Assembly: GCF_032452875.1 (NCBI RefSeq)
Contig: NC_083869.1
Location: 81,152,501-81,216,500 of the forward strand
Origin: Bos javanicus
Lineage: Eukaryota; Chordata; Mammalia; Artiodactyla; Bovidae
Length of the DNA stretch: 64,000 nucleotides
Reading direction: 5' to 3'
The translations under genes and the position numbers were made by a program. Shown here piece after piece: positions 12,520 through 24,622 of the stretch (position 1 is its first letter; each line of letters begins with the position of its first letter). The notes below the pieces were generated by a model. That model saw nothing but the letters and a program-made list of their open reading frames with translations, was not told the origin of the DNA and did not search any database.

Positions 12520-13323
12520 AAGTGGAATGTAATCATAAGAAAGATGCTTCAACCATTTTCTGGAATAAGAACAGCTCTGACATAAGACTCGGGAAGTCTG
12601 AGTGGTGGGAAACCTTAGAGGGTGAAGAAGAAATGCTGAGATTTTCCAGCACTTCTTTTATTCGTGTTGATGGCATCAATGTTTCATAGTTCCTTGAGAA
12701 ATTTTATTTAATCACATTTAGAACAGAGGAATGGAACTGTAAAATAATACTCTTCTCCTTTACTCAAAACTCTCAACCTAAACTGTCATCAGACACCATT
12801 TCTAATATATTTGCTTAGACATTTATGCATTTTCATTTGAAAATACATTTATTTTAGTGTAGGTATCTCTTTTAGGCCTTTAGTTAGAGCCTTATAAAGC
12901 ATTACATATGCAGGGATTTAGCATATACTAGTTTAATTGTTTTGATTCTAAATTTATCTTAGTCACTTAAAAATTCTTTAGTCTTTGAAGATAGAGATTA
13001 AGACTGCTCTTCAATTTAACAAACATTTGTATAAGTTTAATATAAGCTTCATGTATTTTAACCTTTATTACTCTTCTAATAGGAACTGAATGTATTATTT
13101 TCTTCTCAGACCTTTTCTTTTCATCAGAATTTTTATCTTGTCCTTCTAGCAGTTGTATCATCTCTCCTAAATTCTGGTGCAAAATTTGTATCTGCCAAAA
13201 AGATTTTCCAGAGCAATTTTACTAGCTCCAGTCATCTTATGGCATTTTCTCTTAACACCTATATACTTTGCTAGTCTGCATTTGTTATTCTCCTTAATAT
13301 GTAGTTTGCATGCATGCTCTGTC
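12520..13323. other. Single-copy AT-rich DNA
   Basis: Nothing recognised. A 71-codon minus-strand frame (12967-13182) has no known domain. Confidence 0.55.
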
Positions 13324-13527
13324 TTTTCAGTCACGTCCGACTCTTTGTGATCCTATGGGCTATAACCTGTCAGGCTCTTCTGTTCATGGGATTCTCCAGG
13401 CAAGAATACTAGAGTGGGTTGCTATGCCTTCCTTCAGGGGATCTTCCCAAGCCAGGGATCGAACCCGCATCCCTTATGTTTCCTGCATTGGCAGGTGGGT
13501 TCTTCAATATTAGCACCACCTGGGAAG
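13324..13527 (-). mobile_element. Bov-tA SINE
   Basis: Near full-length minus-strand copy from the tail region (tttcagtcacgtccgactc) to the tRNA-derived head (aggtgggttcttcaatattagcaccacctgggaa). The gatcgaacccgcatc segment near 13458 is the reverse complement of the B-box region. Confidence 0.9.
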
Positions 13528-13881
13528 AGAAATATATGATTTACATAGTTATAATTTCTAACTTTATCTTAGCAGGAAGAAGAAAATTATCAGTGTCACA
13601 GCTATGTGTACAAGACATTAGTGTGTAGAGACTAAAGTCTACATGTGTTACTAATAGACACTATATTTTTATCTCCTTGAGATATCTTAGCATTTTTTCA
13701 CTTGTGATTATAATGTTAGTTTAAATCTTAGAATTAGGGTTGGTTCAAAGTGGAAAAACAAATGAATTCTAAGAGGCACCTCACACCCATAAACCATTAT
13801 TCATGGAAGATGATATATTCCCAACTGAAAATAGATGTCCTAGATTTTAAGCATTTACAAAAATTCATTGAGAATTATCAT

Positions 13882-14071
13882 GCTGCTGCTGCTGCTAAGT
13901 CGCTTCAGTTGTGTCCGACTCTGTGCGACCCCATAGACGGCAGCCCACCAGGCTCCCCCACCCCTGGGATTCTCCAGGCAAGAACACTGGAGTGGGTTGC
14001 CATTTCCTTCTCCAACGCATGAAAGTGAAAAGTGAAAGTGAAGTCGCTCAGTCCTGTCCGACTCTTAGCGA
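13882..14071 (-). mobile_element. Bov-A2 SINE, truncated
   Basis: Minus-strand Bov-A2: the CTG run at the left is the complement of the AGC tail, followed by the Bov-A monomer and the linker gaaagtgaaaagtgaaagtg, then the start of the second monomer, cut off after gactcttagcgac. Ruminant-specific dimeric SINE. 5' truncation; no clear duplication. Confidence 0.92.
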
Positions 14072-16189
14072 CATAAGCTGCCATAATTTAGCCTCTTGTG
14101 TCTCTAGCTCCCTTTTCATCTCTTTTAATCAAATAGGAATAGATAATCTATATTAAGAATTTCAGGGTTTAAAGGAAACCTAGGTAACAACCTTCTGAAT
14201 TTTTAATTTTTATTTTTAAATTAATTGATTCTAAATCAAACGATTAATCAAGAAAAAGACGGAAATTTAGTTAACATTGTTCCCCCACCCCCCTGCCCCC
14301 AGACTGAAGACCAACACTGGGCCAAAGAACTAAATGGTCCTCTTGTTACTTAGCTGAATTGATTTTACTCACCCGATTGCAGGAAAAAGCAGCTGGAGAA
14401 CTGTAGAGGCAGAGCAGTGCTAAGGAGCATAGGCTGTGGAGGTGTCTTGCTGTTAACAGTGAAATATGTCTCAGAGATGGAGCCACACAAACAGTAACTT
14501 CTGACACATTAATCTCACTTGATGGAGTCACCCGATCTCTTGGTGTTTCTTACATTAATGAAAGTTTGGTTTGTTGAAGCTGGTGGAGAGAGAGACCAGG
14601 AGTTTACATTTTTTATTGTCTCTAGTGAAAAGCCTACTTATGAAAAAAATGAGAAAGTGAGAACAGTGTCTCGTCTAACAAAGTGCTAAGGAAGACCGAA
14701 AGGGTATTCAAGGATACTGTACCCATACTGTTTTTGGAGAAGTGGCTGACATGGGACAGGATTTTCCATGTTTGATGATAAACAGCAAGGAGGAAAAATA
14801 CATGGCATCATACAAACCTGAACAAAATGTAAGTAGAACATAGCACACAAAATAGAGTGTTCAAAAGACTGATTCTAGAAAGCAGTTGAAAATACTATTT
14901 CTAAATAAATTGCTCTTGCAAAGAAATGAAAGAAAACATAGACTAATTGAAACAGGATTTGATAAAGCAATAGAAAGACATGAAAAATGATTTCACAAGG
15001 TTATGAAAAGAAATAGGGAAATAATGATACTAACAACTTAAAAACATTTACATGTAAAAAGATGCTGAATGGATATGCAAAAAAATAAACAAACAGCAAA
15101 GTCAGTGAACTAAATCATAGCCTCAAAAACAATCATAAGGAAGAACAAGAGATGAAAACCAACAGAGAAAAGTGAATAGACATGGCCGGAGGTGGAGGGA
15201 AGATGATAAAATCTGTATGTTTGCAAAAGAAATCCAGACAAATTAAATTCACAAATAAAATAATATTTTTTATTTAAGGAAAGAAATGTAGTTAGTCTAA
15301 AGGAAATCACTTTGTATATGATAAAGATCAATTGCAAGGCACTTCTTGGTAAAATTTTTGAACTTCAAGGCAAAAATATCAATTTCTGTGAACATTCAGG
15401 CTGTGCAGCAGGTCAACAGAAAGGAAATATTTAAAAATACAAATGTAAGCTTATTGCAGCTAGAAGGGAGTTTAAAATATAGACAGTTTTGAAGGAAGAG
15501 GGCATGCTGAGAACTGTGTGAATGGTCAATTTACATACAAAATTAACAGCAAAATGTTCCTACACGTTCAAGAGTTCAAGATTTTTCATCAACAGTTTTA
15601 GGGGTGCCACTTATATTGTTGTATATATGGATGGACTTGTGATAGCACAGACTCACAGATGGATGAGTCTGCCTGTGCTTCAAAATAAAAGAAATAAAAG
15701 CAGTAGGAAATGATCCAGTTAAACAAAAACAAATCAAAATACAGTATCTAATAAATGAAAAAGTCTAATATTTAATAGTTTGTCTAGAAAATAAATGCAG
15801 TAGGATATTAAATATTGTTATACAAAAATCACAAGTCATGTTTCTATAACAAAAAAGTGAAATAATTAAACACAATTTAGGAAAAAATTATTTTGGACAG
15901 GGAGAGAAGACATTAACATAACCACTGGACATTTTTTTTTTAAAGTAAGAAGGCAGAAAAACCATCAGTTTAAGAACTAATCTTTTATAAACAATGAAAG
16001 AGATTACTCCTTGGATTAATCAAGAAGAGAAAATATTAATACATATATTTGTAATTAGGAATGAAAAAGTACACAATCACAGAGGAGAAATAAAAAGTAT
16101 TATATTAAAGTGATTTTTACCAACAATATGAAGAAATGAAAATTTGGATAAATCTATCCATCTTCTAGAAAACTATAGATTTTAAAAAT
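14072..16189. other. Single-copy DNA, no gene seen
   Basis: About 2.1 kb without young repeats. It contains a C-rich stretch (14281-14300), AT-rich tracts and an imperfect hairpin at 15644-15679 described in the findings. Short frames at 14346-14531, 15110-15337 and 15522-15713 have no recognised domain. Confidence 0.55.
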
Positions 16190-16868
16190 TGATTCAAAAA
16201 ACTGGAAATAGAACTACCTTATGATCCAGCAATCCCACTGCTGGGCATACACACTGAGGAAACCAGAAGGGAAAGAGACACGTGTACCCCATTGTTCATC
16301 GCAGCACTGTTTATAATAGCCAGGACATGGAAGCAACCTAGATGTCCATCAGCAGATGAATGGATAAGAAAGCTGTGGTACATATACACAATGGAGTATT
16401 ACTCAGCCATTAAAAAGAATACATTTGAATCAGTTCTAATGAGGTGGATGAAACTGGAACCTATTATACAGAGTGAAGTAAGCCAGAAGGAAAAACATAA
16501 ATACAGTATACTAACGCATATATATGGAATTTAGAAAGATGGTAACAATAACCTGGTGTACGAGACAGCAAAAGAGACACTGATGTATAGAACAGTCTTA
16601 TGGACTCTGTGGGAGAGGGAGAGAGTGGGAAGATTTGGGAGAATGACATTGAAACATGTAAATATCAGGTAAGAAATGAGTTGCCAGTCTAGGTTCGATG
16701 CACGATACTGGATGCTTGGGGCTAGTGCACTGGGATGACCCAGAGGGATGGTATGGGAGGGAGGAGGGAGGAGGGTTCAGGATGGGGAACACATGTATAC
16801 CTGTGGCGGATTCATTTTGATATTTGGCAAAACGAATACAATTATGTAAAGTTTAAAAAAAAAAAAAA
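16190..16868 (+). mobile_element. Young L1 3' end with poly(A)
   Basis: A 5'-truncated ruminant L1: the last part of ORF2, a 3' UTR with agatttgggagaatgacatt and ggttcaggatggggaacaca, and a poly(A) tract at 16855-16868. The 3' UTR closely matches the antisense copies at 40.1 and 49.0 kb and the short sense copy at 35.9 kb. A target-site duplication is not obvious. Confidence 0.93.
16195..16534 (+). pseudogene. L1 ORF2 C-terminal fragment
   Basis: An uninterrupted frame of about 112 codons ending at a natural stop (16532-16534). It reads LEIELPYDPAIPLLGIHTEE, then MFIAALFIIARTWKQPRCPS-like sequence, then the conserved WYIYTMEYYSAIKKN block of the L1 ORF2 C-terminus. The endonuclease and RT domains are absent through 5' truncation, so nothing functional is encoded. 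The lack of internal stops suggests a recent insertion. Confidence 0.9.
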
Positions 16869-17093
16869 CCCAAAGACATTAAGTAAAACTGTATCTGTTT
16901 TAATACTCTTTATGTATAAGCTCCTAAACAAATGAAAGAAATTAAATTTTCAAGTTCATATATTTAAACAAATAAATTTTCTTTTAAAATAATATTAGAG
17001 CACAGAAAACAAAAGAAAACATTCCACTTGTTTAGAAAGATGATAAAACTTTTATATCTGAACAATATAAAAGAAAGCATAAAAATTTTTATA
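16869..17093. other. AT-rich spacer
   Basis: Single-copy AT-rich sequence between the L1 tail and the next BovB; nothing recognised. Confidence 0.5.
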
Positions 17094-17104
17094 AACAAAA
17101 TATT

Positions 17105-17473
17105 CAGTTCAGTTCAGTCACTCAGTCTTGTCCGATTCTTTGCCACCCCATGAATTGCAACATGCCAGGCCTCCCTCTCCATCACCAATTCCCAGAGTTC
17201 ACTGAGACTCACGTCCATCTAGTCAGTGATGCCATCCAGCCATCTCATCCTCTGTGGTCCCCTTCTCCTCCTGCCCCCAATCCCTCCCAGCATCAGAGTC
17301 TTTTCCAATGAGTCAACTCTTTGCATGAGGTGGCCAAAGTACTGGAGTTTCAGCTTCAGCATCATTCCTTCCAAAGAAATCCCAGGGCTGATCTCCTTCA
17401 GAATGGACTGGTTGGATCTCCTTGCAGTCCAAGGGACTCTCAAGAGTCTTCTTCAACACCACAGTTCAAAAGC
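17105..17473 (-). mobile_element. BovB LINE 3' end, young type
   Basis: A 369-bp minus-strand BovB 3' end with perfect 11-bp flanks AACAAAATATT at 17094-17104 and 17474-17484. The complementary frame (17219-17443) is open and reads VPWTARRSNQSILKEISPGI, then LMLGGIGGRRRRG, the same subfamily signature as the 1175 copy. Confidence 0.95.
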
Positions 17474-17484
17474 AACAAAATATT

Positions 17485-18344
17485 AGGTAATAAATTCCAG
17501 CAGTATACCAAAATTAGTGTCACTTGGTCCCATCCCTATCCTGCTATCCCTGAGAGTTATATAATGCTGTAATAATAGTGAATACATTATTGCAATTCAT
17601 CATATTAAAAAGTTAAATGAGAAAAGCAATATTATTACATTTTTAATCCATAAAGATATTTGATAACATTGAAAACTGTCCTGTCAAAACTCATTAGTGA
17701 AATAGAACTAGAAAGATTGCTTCCTGAAGGGAAGTATTATGTTTAATAGGAAACAATAGGAACATTTTCTTTAAAGGCAAAACAACATAAGAATGTCAGT
17801 CTTTATCATTTCTAGACATAGGCCATTAAGCAAAATGAATTGAAATACAACTAACCAAGCTGAGATAGTAAAATTTAAATCACTTGCAAAGAAAATCAGC
17901 TTTAGAAAAATGATGTGTCCAAGGAACTTAATAAGTAGCTTATCATGAATTAAATACAACCCCAAAGGTTCTCTTTGTTTTTGTAGTTAATTTTAATTAA
18001 AATTAGATCTGAATATGGTTTACACATTTCTATAGTTATACAAGGTTTTTAACAAAAGAGTATAAACAATCAATTTTACTTACTTTTGTTGACTATTGAA
18101 TATATTGAATATTTATCTCCACTATCTATGGAGTGACATTCTTTGTCAGTTTTAAGTATAAATTTTGAATTCTTAGTAGGGAGAAAGTACTTAGTTCTTT
18201 TTCCTATTCCAGTCGCACATGACTGCTTGATTTCCATTCTATCATTTTCTAACAGAGTTTTATGGTTATTTTAGTTAGACTGAAAAGCAATATTTTGGTG
18301 AATATTGATATGATTGTATAATTGCCATATACAGTTGAGCAGGG
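17485..18344. other. Single-copy AT-rich DNA
   Basis: No gene or recognised repeat. Confidence 0.5.
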
Positions 18345-18352
18345 TACTAAAC

Positions 18353-18560
18353 TAGCAGTCTCCAACAGTTTGACACCAGGGATTGGTTTCATGGAAGACA
18401 ATTTTTCCACGGATGGGAATTTGGGGTGAAGATTCAGGTGGTAGTGTGAACCATGGGAAATGATGGGAAGTGGCAGATGAAGTTTTGCTATCTGGCCCTT
18501 GGCTCATCTCCTGCTGTGCCTCCTGGTTCCTAACAGGTCCAAGGTTGGGTATCCCAATGG
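18353..18560 (+). mobile_element. MER1/Charlie3-like hAT DNA transposon (MITE)
   Basis: A 208-bp non-autonomous element. Its left end (tagcagtctccaac, then ggtttcatggaagacaattt, then ttccacgg) and right end (ctcctgctgtgcctcctggt, tcctaacagg, ggttgggtatccc) match what I know of MER1-type hAT elements, with the middle deleted. An exact 8-bp duplication, TACTAAAC (18345-18352 and 18561-18568), is the length hAT transposases make. No transposase is encoded. It is old, judging by the decayed termini. Confidence 0.82.
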
Positions 18561-18791
18561 TACTAAACCATTGTTAGTTTATTTTCCCTATACAAACCTT
18601 GAATCACAAACATGTTCTTTAGTAGGTGACAAAAAAAAAAAAAAAAACCAGAAATCGTAAATATTTGACAGATTTGACTACAAAACCTGGAATGATATAT
18701 CCATGATACATAAGTGTATGTATTTCAAGCACATCATAGATACACTTTAAAATATAATCAAAGGTTTTATTTCCTTAAAGGAAGAAAGACT

Positions 18792-20209
18792 TAGTCAGTC
18801 AGTTCAGTCACTCAGTCGTGTCCGACTCTTTGCGACCCCATGGACTGCAGCACACCAGGCTTCCCTGTCCATCACCAACCCCTGGAGTTTACTCAAACTC
18901 ATGTCCATTGAGTTGGTGATGCCATCCAATCATCTCATCCTCTCTCGTCCCCTTCTCCTTCTGCCTTCCAACTTCCCCAGCATCAGGGTCTTTTCCCAAT
19001 GAGTCAGCTTTTTGCATCAGGTGAAACTCTAAAGTATTGGAGTTTCAGCTTCCACATCAGTCCTTCCAGTGAACAACCAGGACTGATCTACTTTAGGATG
19101 GACTGGTTGGATCTCCTTGCAGTCCAAGGGACTCTCAAGAGACTTCTCCAACACCACGGTTCAAAAGCATCAATTCTTCGGTGCTCAGCTTTCTTCACAG
19201 TCCAACTCTCACATCCATACATAACCACTGGAAAAACCATAGCCTTGACTAGACAAATTTTTGTTGGCAGGGTAATGTCTCTGCTTTTGAACATGCTATC
19301 TAGGTTGGTCATAACTTTCCTTCCAAGGATCAAGTGTCTTTTAATTTCATGGCTTCAGTCACCATCTGCAGTGATTTTGGAGCCAAAAAAAAAAAAAAAG
19401 TTAGCCACTGTTTCCGCTGTTTCTCCATCTATTTACCATGAAGTGATGAGATTGGATGCCATGATTTTAGTTTTCTGAATGTTGAGTTTTAAGCCAACTT
19501 TTTCACTCTCCTCTTTCACTTTCATCAATAGGCTCTTTATTTCTTCTTCACTTTCTGCCATAAAGGTGGTGTTATCTGCATATCTGAGGTTATCGATATT
19601 TCTCCCAGCAATCTTGATTCCAGCTTGTGCTTCTTCCAGCCCAACATTTCTCATGATGTACTCTGTATATAAGTTAAATAAGCAGGGTGACAATATACAG
19701 CCTTGACATACTCCTTTTCCTATTTGGAACCAGTCTGTTGTTCCATGTCCAGTTCTAACTGTTGCTTCCTGACCTGCATACAGGTTTCTCAAGAAGTAGG
19801 TCAGGTGGTCTGGTATTCCCATCTCTTTCAGAATTTTCCATAGTTTATTGTGATCCACACAGTCAAAGGCTTTGGCATAGTCAGTAAAGCAGAAATAGAC
19901 ATTTTTTTCTGGAACTCTCTTGCTTTTTTGATAATTCAGCAGATGTTGGCAATTTGATCTCTGGTTCCTCTGCCTTTTCTAAAACCAGCTTGAACATCTT
20001 GAAGTTCACAGTTCACGTACTGCTGAAGCCTGGCTTGGAGAATTTTGAGCATTCCATTACTAGCGTGTGAGATGAGTGCAATTGCATGGTAGTTTGAGCA
20101 TTCTTTGGCATTGCCTTTCTTTGGGATTGGAATGAAACTGACATTTTCCAGTCCCATGGCCACTGCTGAGTTTTCCAAATTTGCTGGCATATTGAGTGCT
20201 ACACTTTCA
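18792..20209 (-). mobile_element. BovB LINE, 1.4-kb truncated copy
   Basis: Minus-strand BovB with a perfect 11-bp flank duplication GAAGAAAGACT at 18781-18791 and 20210-20220. It spans the 3' tail to the RT fingers region (IPIPKKGNAKECSNY coding near 20100-20130). An A-run at 19385-19399 lies where the GSKITADG coding segment should start. The frame is broken at several places. Confidence 0.95.
19433..19858 (-). pseudogene. BovB ORF2 reverse transcriptase fragment (YADN)
   Basis: A 141-codon frame within the 18.8-kb BovB. It reads the RT palm: DHNKLWKILKEMG, GQEATVRTGHGTTDWF, then the motif B-like CQGCILSPCLFNLY, then LRYADNTTF, then KLNIQKTKIMAS. The codons at 19571-19582 give YADN, replacing the second catalytic aspartate of YADD by asparagine, so even this domain would be inactive. 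Motif A (FIDYAKAFD) lies upstream in another frame. Confidence 0.88.
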
Positions 20210-20220
20210 GAAGAAAGACT

Positions 20221-20574
20221 GTGATCATTCAAATCAATAAGAATAAGTGAATTCTTCACTAAAAGGAAAAAAAATGAACTAATGCAAATCATAAAAGACT
20301 CACTTGAAAAGAAAAATACGAAAGCATGTAAACCTTCTCTAGCAGTTCTTAAAATGCTAATAAATTATCCACAAGTATAATATTATTCTTGTCAATTACA
20401 AATAATTAAAACAAATAAATAGCACCCATTCTTGAGCTTGGTTTGGATATAGACTGACATTTACGCCAGGGGTGCGTTTCTCTAGAAGAATTTAAGTATA
20501 CAGGAGTCACTTTGGGAGATGGTCCACGATTCACTGGAAAGAAGAAAACCCATCAAATGAGGCAGGGAAAACAA
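20221..20574. other. Single-copy DNA
   Basis: No gene or recognised repeat in this roughly 350-bp interval. Confidence 0.5.
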
Positions 20575-20800
20575 TCCTGGTGTGAATAGCTGACTCATTA
20601 GAAAAGACCCTGATGCTGGGAAAGACTGAGGGCAGGAGGAGAAGGGGATGACAGAGGACGATATGGTTGGATGGCATCACTGACTCAGTGGACATGAGTT
20701 TGTGCAAGCTCCGGGAGATGGTGAAGGACAGGGAAGCCTGGTGTGCTGTAGTCCATGGGGTTGCAAAAGTTGGACACGACTGAGTGACTGAACAACAACA
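20575..20800 (+). mobile_element. BovB LINE 3' fragment
   Basis: Plus-strand end of BovB from the MRRxDSLEKTLMLGK-coding region (gactcattagaaaagaccct) to the tail gactgaacaacaaca. The older-type tail differs from the CTGAA runs of other copies. A base loss at gcaaaagttgg breaks the frame. Confidence 0.88.
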
Positions 20801-21185
20801 GCCACTGTACAAAACTGAAGCTCATCTCTGTTGGGAAATCTGAAAGACTGTGTATGATCAATCTCAAAGTTTTCCTAACTAAGGGACCATGAAGCTGGGG
20901 TAGCTGTTCTCCCATCTCCATCTATCATTGGCAGGGAACAGCTCCCAAGAGAATAATCTGTCTGGCACTACTATCCCACTCCATATGTGTGAACCTAGAG
21001 AAAGCTCTGCCTTGAAGAGTTACAGATGCTTGCAGTTGGAAAAAATGTTTAGACCAGTGAGTGTGAAGAAAATGTGGATAGGATTCTAAGAGTGCCACAT
21101 TTATTTTAAAAGCAAATAAAGGAGAAAAAAATCATATAAAATAGAAAAATATAAGAAAATTCACATATGAGTAATCAATCAGCTT
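20801..21185. other. Single-copy DNA
   Basis: No gene or recognised repeat. Confidence 0.5.
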
Positions 21186-21390
21186 GGAGCTTCCCATGTG
21201 GCTCACTGTTAAAGAATCCACCTGCTAATGCAAGAGACATGGATTCAATCTGGGTAGGGAGGATTCCCTGAGAAGGAAATGGCAACACACTCCAGTGTTT
21301 GTGCTTGAAAAATCCCGTGGACAGAGGAGCCTTGTGGGCTAGTCCATGCATTGCAAAAGAGTTGGACCCGACTTGACTAAACAGCAGAAA
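21186..21390 (+). mobile_element. Bov-tA SINE, diverged
   Basis: tRNA-derived head (gagcttcccatgtggctcac) then the Bov-A body (acactccagtgtttgtgctt) and tail (acccgacttgactaaacagc). Many substitutions show an older copy. No clean duplication. Confidence 0.87.
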
Positions 21391-21589
21391 CAAATTTTGT
21401 CAGATGATGTCAATCCAACTATCACCTTGTCTGTCTATCATCCTTTTATCTATCTTTGTATCTGCTACTAATCTATTTACCACATATTTGTCAAATATAT
21501 ACCCTTGGATAGCCATATATTTGGTTAATTACACTTTATATTTTTCTGACATTTTCTCTCTGAATTTGCTATGTCATAGCCTATGCAAA

Positions 21590-21868
21590 CTGAGAAGGCA
21601 ATGCCAACCCACTCCAGTACTCTTGCCTGGAAAATCCCATGGATGCAGGAGCGTGGTAGGCTGCAGTCCATGGGGTCGCTAAGAGTCGGACATGACTGAG
21701 TGTCTTCACTCTCACTTTTCACTTTCATGCATTGGAGAAGGAAATGGCAACCCCCTCCAGTGTTCTTGCCTGGAGAATCCCAGGGACGGGGGGAGGCCTG
21801 GTGGACTGCCGTCTATGGGGTTGCACAGTCGGACACGACTGAAGTGACTTAGCAGCAGCAGCAGCAGC
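21590..21868 (+). mobile_element. Bov-A2 SINE, full length
   Basis: Complete dimer: monomer 1 (gagaaggcaatgccaaccca), the linker of cactttt repeats, monomer 2 (ttggagaaggaaatggcaac) and an AGC tail. Flanks CCTATGCAAA (21580-21589) and CCTATACAAA (21868-21877) match at 9 of 10 positions; the tail and duplication share the last C. Confidence 0.95.
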
Positions 21869-21877
21869 CTATACAAA

Positions 21878-23154
21878 TAAGTCTGATTCATTTTCTATTA
21901 TTTTGTTAGGGAATCATTTCTTAAGTCTTTATGGCAATTTTCCAATTTTTCCTTCTGTCTGTATGTCTGTAATTAATCTATCAATCATCATTCAGTCATA
22001 TTACCTGCTTCCCAAAGTTGAGTTTATTTGAACAGGATTATGTGAAACTAGTTTATTTATGTTTTTTCTAACCCCATGACACATACATTTCTTGAAAACA
22101 CATACATTTCTATTTCCCTGCATCTTAGAATTAGGAATTCCTTTCTAGTTTTAAACTTTGATGAAGTTTCAAACTGACATTCCTCAAAACCCCAAATTAT
22201 TCTTGGGTGTAACTATTTTAATATTATAAAATGTAACCATTTTATATTATGACCTTGAATCCCTCTTACCTACAAATTACTTTGTATAATTGTAATACAA
22301 TTTGACACTCCAAAACAGAAAATTTATAACAAAATTAATAAAATAATATTAATAATTATTTTATAAGAATTATAAATTAAGAATTAAATTATAAGAAATA
22401 ATTTCCCTGTTCAAAAAGTATTGAGATCTAAGGCTCTCATCTTTCAATTTTTTGATCTCAGATTTTTCTTTTGTAAAAAGATAGCTGCTTTATTTTTCTG
22501 TAGTTGGCATTTTCCACCTTTTACTTTTCTTGAGCTCTGTTATTAACCTTCTCTACTTTGAGTTTTTTTCCTTGCTCTTTATTTTTACAACTTGCATTTA
22601 AATTTACTTTTGTCCTTTATTGTTCTTTTTATCAAAATAGTAGGTTTTTATTCTATTTATTCCTAGAAACCTGACCTAATTACCTATTTAAAGTTCAGGA
22701 CTTAATAGTGTCAACTTTCAATGTAGTCAAGTTAATTTCTTCTTTTATTTATTAGTAGAATGGTTTCTTGCACCCAAGTCCTAAAGAATATCTTATTTGC
22801 CTGAATTATTTTGACTCTTAGACTCTCCTATTTTGAAAACTGTCTTCATATTTTCCTAAGCTTTCCAATGGCTGGCATAATTGAAATTCACTTTCCTAGT
22901 GTTTCTGGTTCCCTGTCCTTTTTCTTAAATCACAAAATTCATTAATTTGTAATTATGTTAATTAATCTTATTTCCTTTGGCTTTAATTGACATAAAGCAA
23001 CACAAAAGAGCAATATCCATAAAGGAAATCTGGGACAATAGGACCTAGAAACCCAATTTACTTTACTCCTCCCTCCCAATATTTCTCTATACAGATGAAA
23101 TCACTGAGACATTCATCTCTAATAGAAACTTATTTCAAGTTTTTCTATCTTGCT
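21878..23154. other. Single-copy AT-rich DNA
   Basis: About 1.3 kb, strongly AT-rich around 22310-22410 (runs of aataattatt type). No gene or recognised repeat. Confidence 0.55.
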
Positions 23155-23162
23155 TCCCCAGT

Positions 23163-23897
23163 TCAATTCAGTTCAGTCACTCAGTCGTGTCTGACTCTTT
23201 GCGACCCCATGAACCACAGCACTCCAGGCCTCCCTGTCCATCACCAACTCCCACAGTCCACCCAGACCCATGTCCATCGAGTCAGTGATGCCATCCAGCC
23301 ATCTCACCCTCTGTCATCCCCTTCTCCTCCTGCCCTTAATCTTTCCCAGCATCAGGAACTTTTCAAATGAGTCAGCTCTTTGCATCAGGTGGCCAAAGTA
23401 TTGGAGTTTCAGCTTCAAAATCAGTCCTACCAATGAACACCCAGGACTAATCTCCTTTAGGATGGACTGGTTGGATCTCCTTGCAGTCCAAGGGACTCTC
23501 AAGAGTCTTCTCCAACACCACAGTTCAAAAGCATCAATTCTTCAGTGCTCAGCTTTCTTCACAGTCCAACTCTCACATCCATACATGACCACAGGAAAAA
23601 CCATATCCTTGACTAGATAGACCTTTGTTGACAAAGTAATGTCTCTGCTTTTTAATATGCTGTCTAGGTTGGTAATAACTTTCCTTCCAAGGAGCAAGCA
23701 TCTTTTAATTTCATGGCTGCGATCACCATCTGCAGTGATTTTGGAGCCCAGAAAAATAAAGTCAGCCACTGTTTCCCCATCTATTTGTCATGAAGTGATG
23801 GACCAAATGCCATGATCTTAGTGTTCTGAATGTTGAGCTTTAAGCCAACTTTTTCACTGTCCTCTTTCACTTTCATCAAGAGGCTCTTTAGTTCTTC
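23163..23897 (-). mobile_element. BovB LINE 3' part
   Basis: A 735-bp minus-strand copy from a TTCAG-type tail to the LLMKVKEESEKV-coding segment. An 8-bp flank duplication, TCCCCAGT, lies at 23155-23162 and 23898-23905. The open frame 23542-23769 reads FLGSKITADGDRSHEIKRCL, but an adjacent frame (23314-23502) is offset by an indel, and bases are missing in the region before 23780. Confidence 0.92.
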
Positions 23898-23905
23898 TCC
23901 CCAGT

Positions 23906-24265
23906 ATGTTTACAAAATTCAAAAGGAAAAAAAATAATCAGTTTACACTTGTATCTCTCTACAACATTGCTACTTAAAATGTGTACTCAGATGTACAAAT
24001 TTGTCTTCAGAAACTTGTTAGTGTGAAATATTTCCTGCCATATTGATGGGCAAGAAACATCACAGCTATCAGCAATTTCTGGCCTCCAAATGTGAATGAC
24101 AGCTCCCAAAAGGGAACTCGGTGCCTGCAATCCTCCAGATGCTGCCACCCACCATGGTGATTGGTGAAGACCTCAGAGAGAATACAAGAAGAATCCATCC
24201 ACCACACCTTTGCGAACAAGGAATTAAGGGTGTAAATAATCAAGAAACAGGATCTGGGCCCAGAT
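23906..24265. other. Single-copy DNA
   Basis: Moderate complexity, no recognised repeat. The long minus frame 24007-24381 begins inside the adjacent SINE and is not a credible gene. Confidence 0.5.
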
Positions 24266-24272
24266 AGCTGAG

Positions 24273-24413
24273 TGCATTGGAGAAGGAAATGGCAACTCAC
24301 TCCAGTGTTCTTGCCTTGAGAATCCCAGGGACGGGGAAGCCTGGTGGGCTGCCATCTGTGGGGTCCCACAGACTCAGACACGACTGAAGCAACTTAGCAG
24401 CAGCAGCAGCAGC
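24273..24413 (+). mobile_element. Bov-A monomer-type SINE (Bov-A2 second half)
   Basis: Starts at cattggagaaggaaatggca, the junction of the Bov-A2 linker and second monomer, and ends in six AGC units. A 7-bp AGCTGAG at 24266-24272 and 24414-24420 may be the target duplication, which is short and partly confounded by the AGC tail. Confidence 0.88.
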
Positions 24414-24420
24414 AGCTGAG

Positions 24421-24622
24421 CTGAATACAAAAGGAATGAATTCAGTGAGCCCAGAGGCTTATATCTTCCCATGCATACAAACACTCTAAATTCCTCAGTG
24501 TGATATCTGGTTTTCCTTACTACTAAACAATAATCTTTGATGTTTATACTGCCTGTCCACTATGTTACAAAAAAAGCCTGACTCCCTCTCCTGCCACCTT
24601 GGAGCAGTTTTCTCAGACTATT
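24421..24622. other. Single-copy spacer
   Basis: Nothing recognised. Confidence 0.45.
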
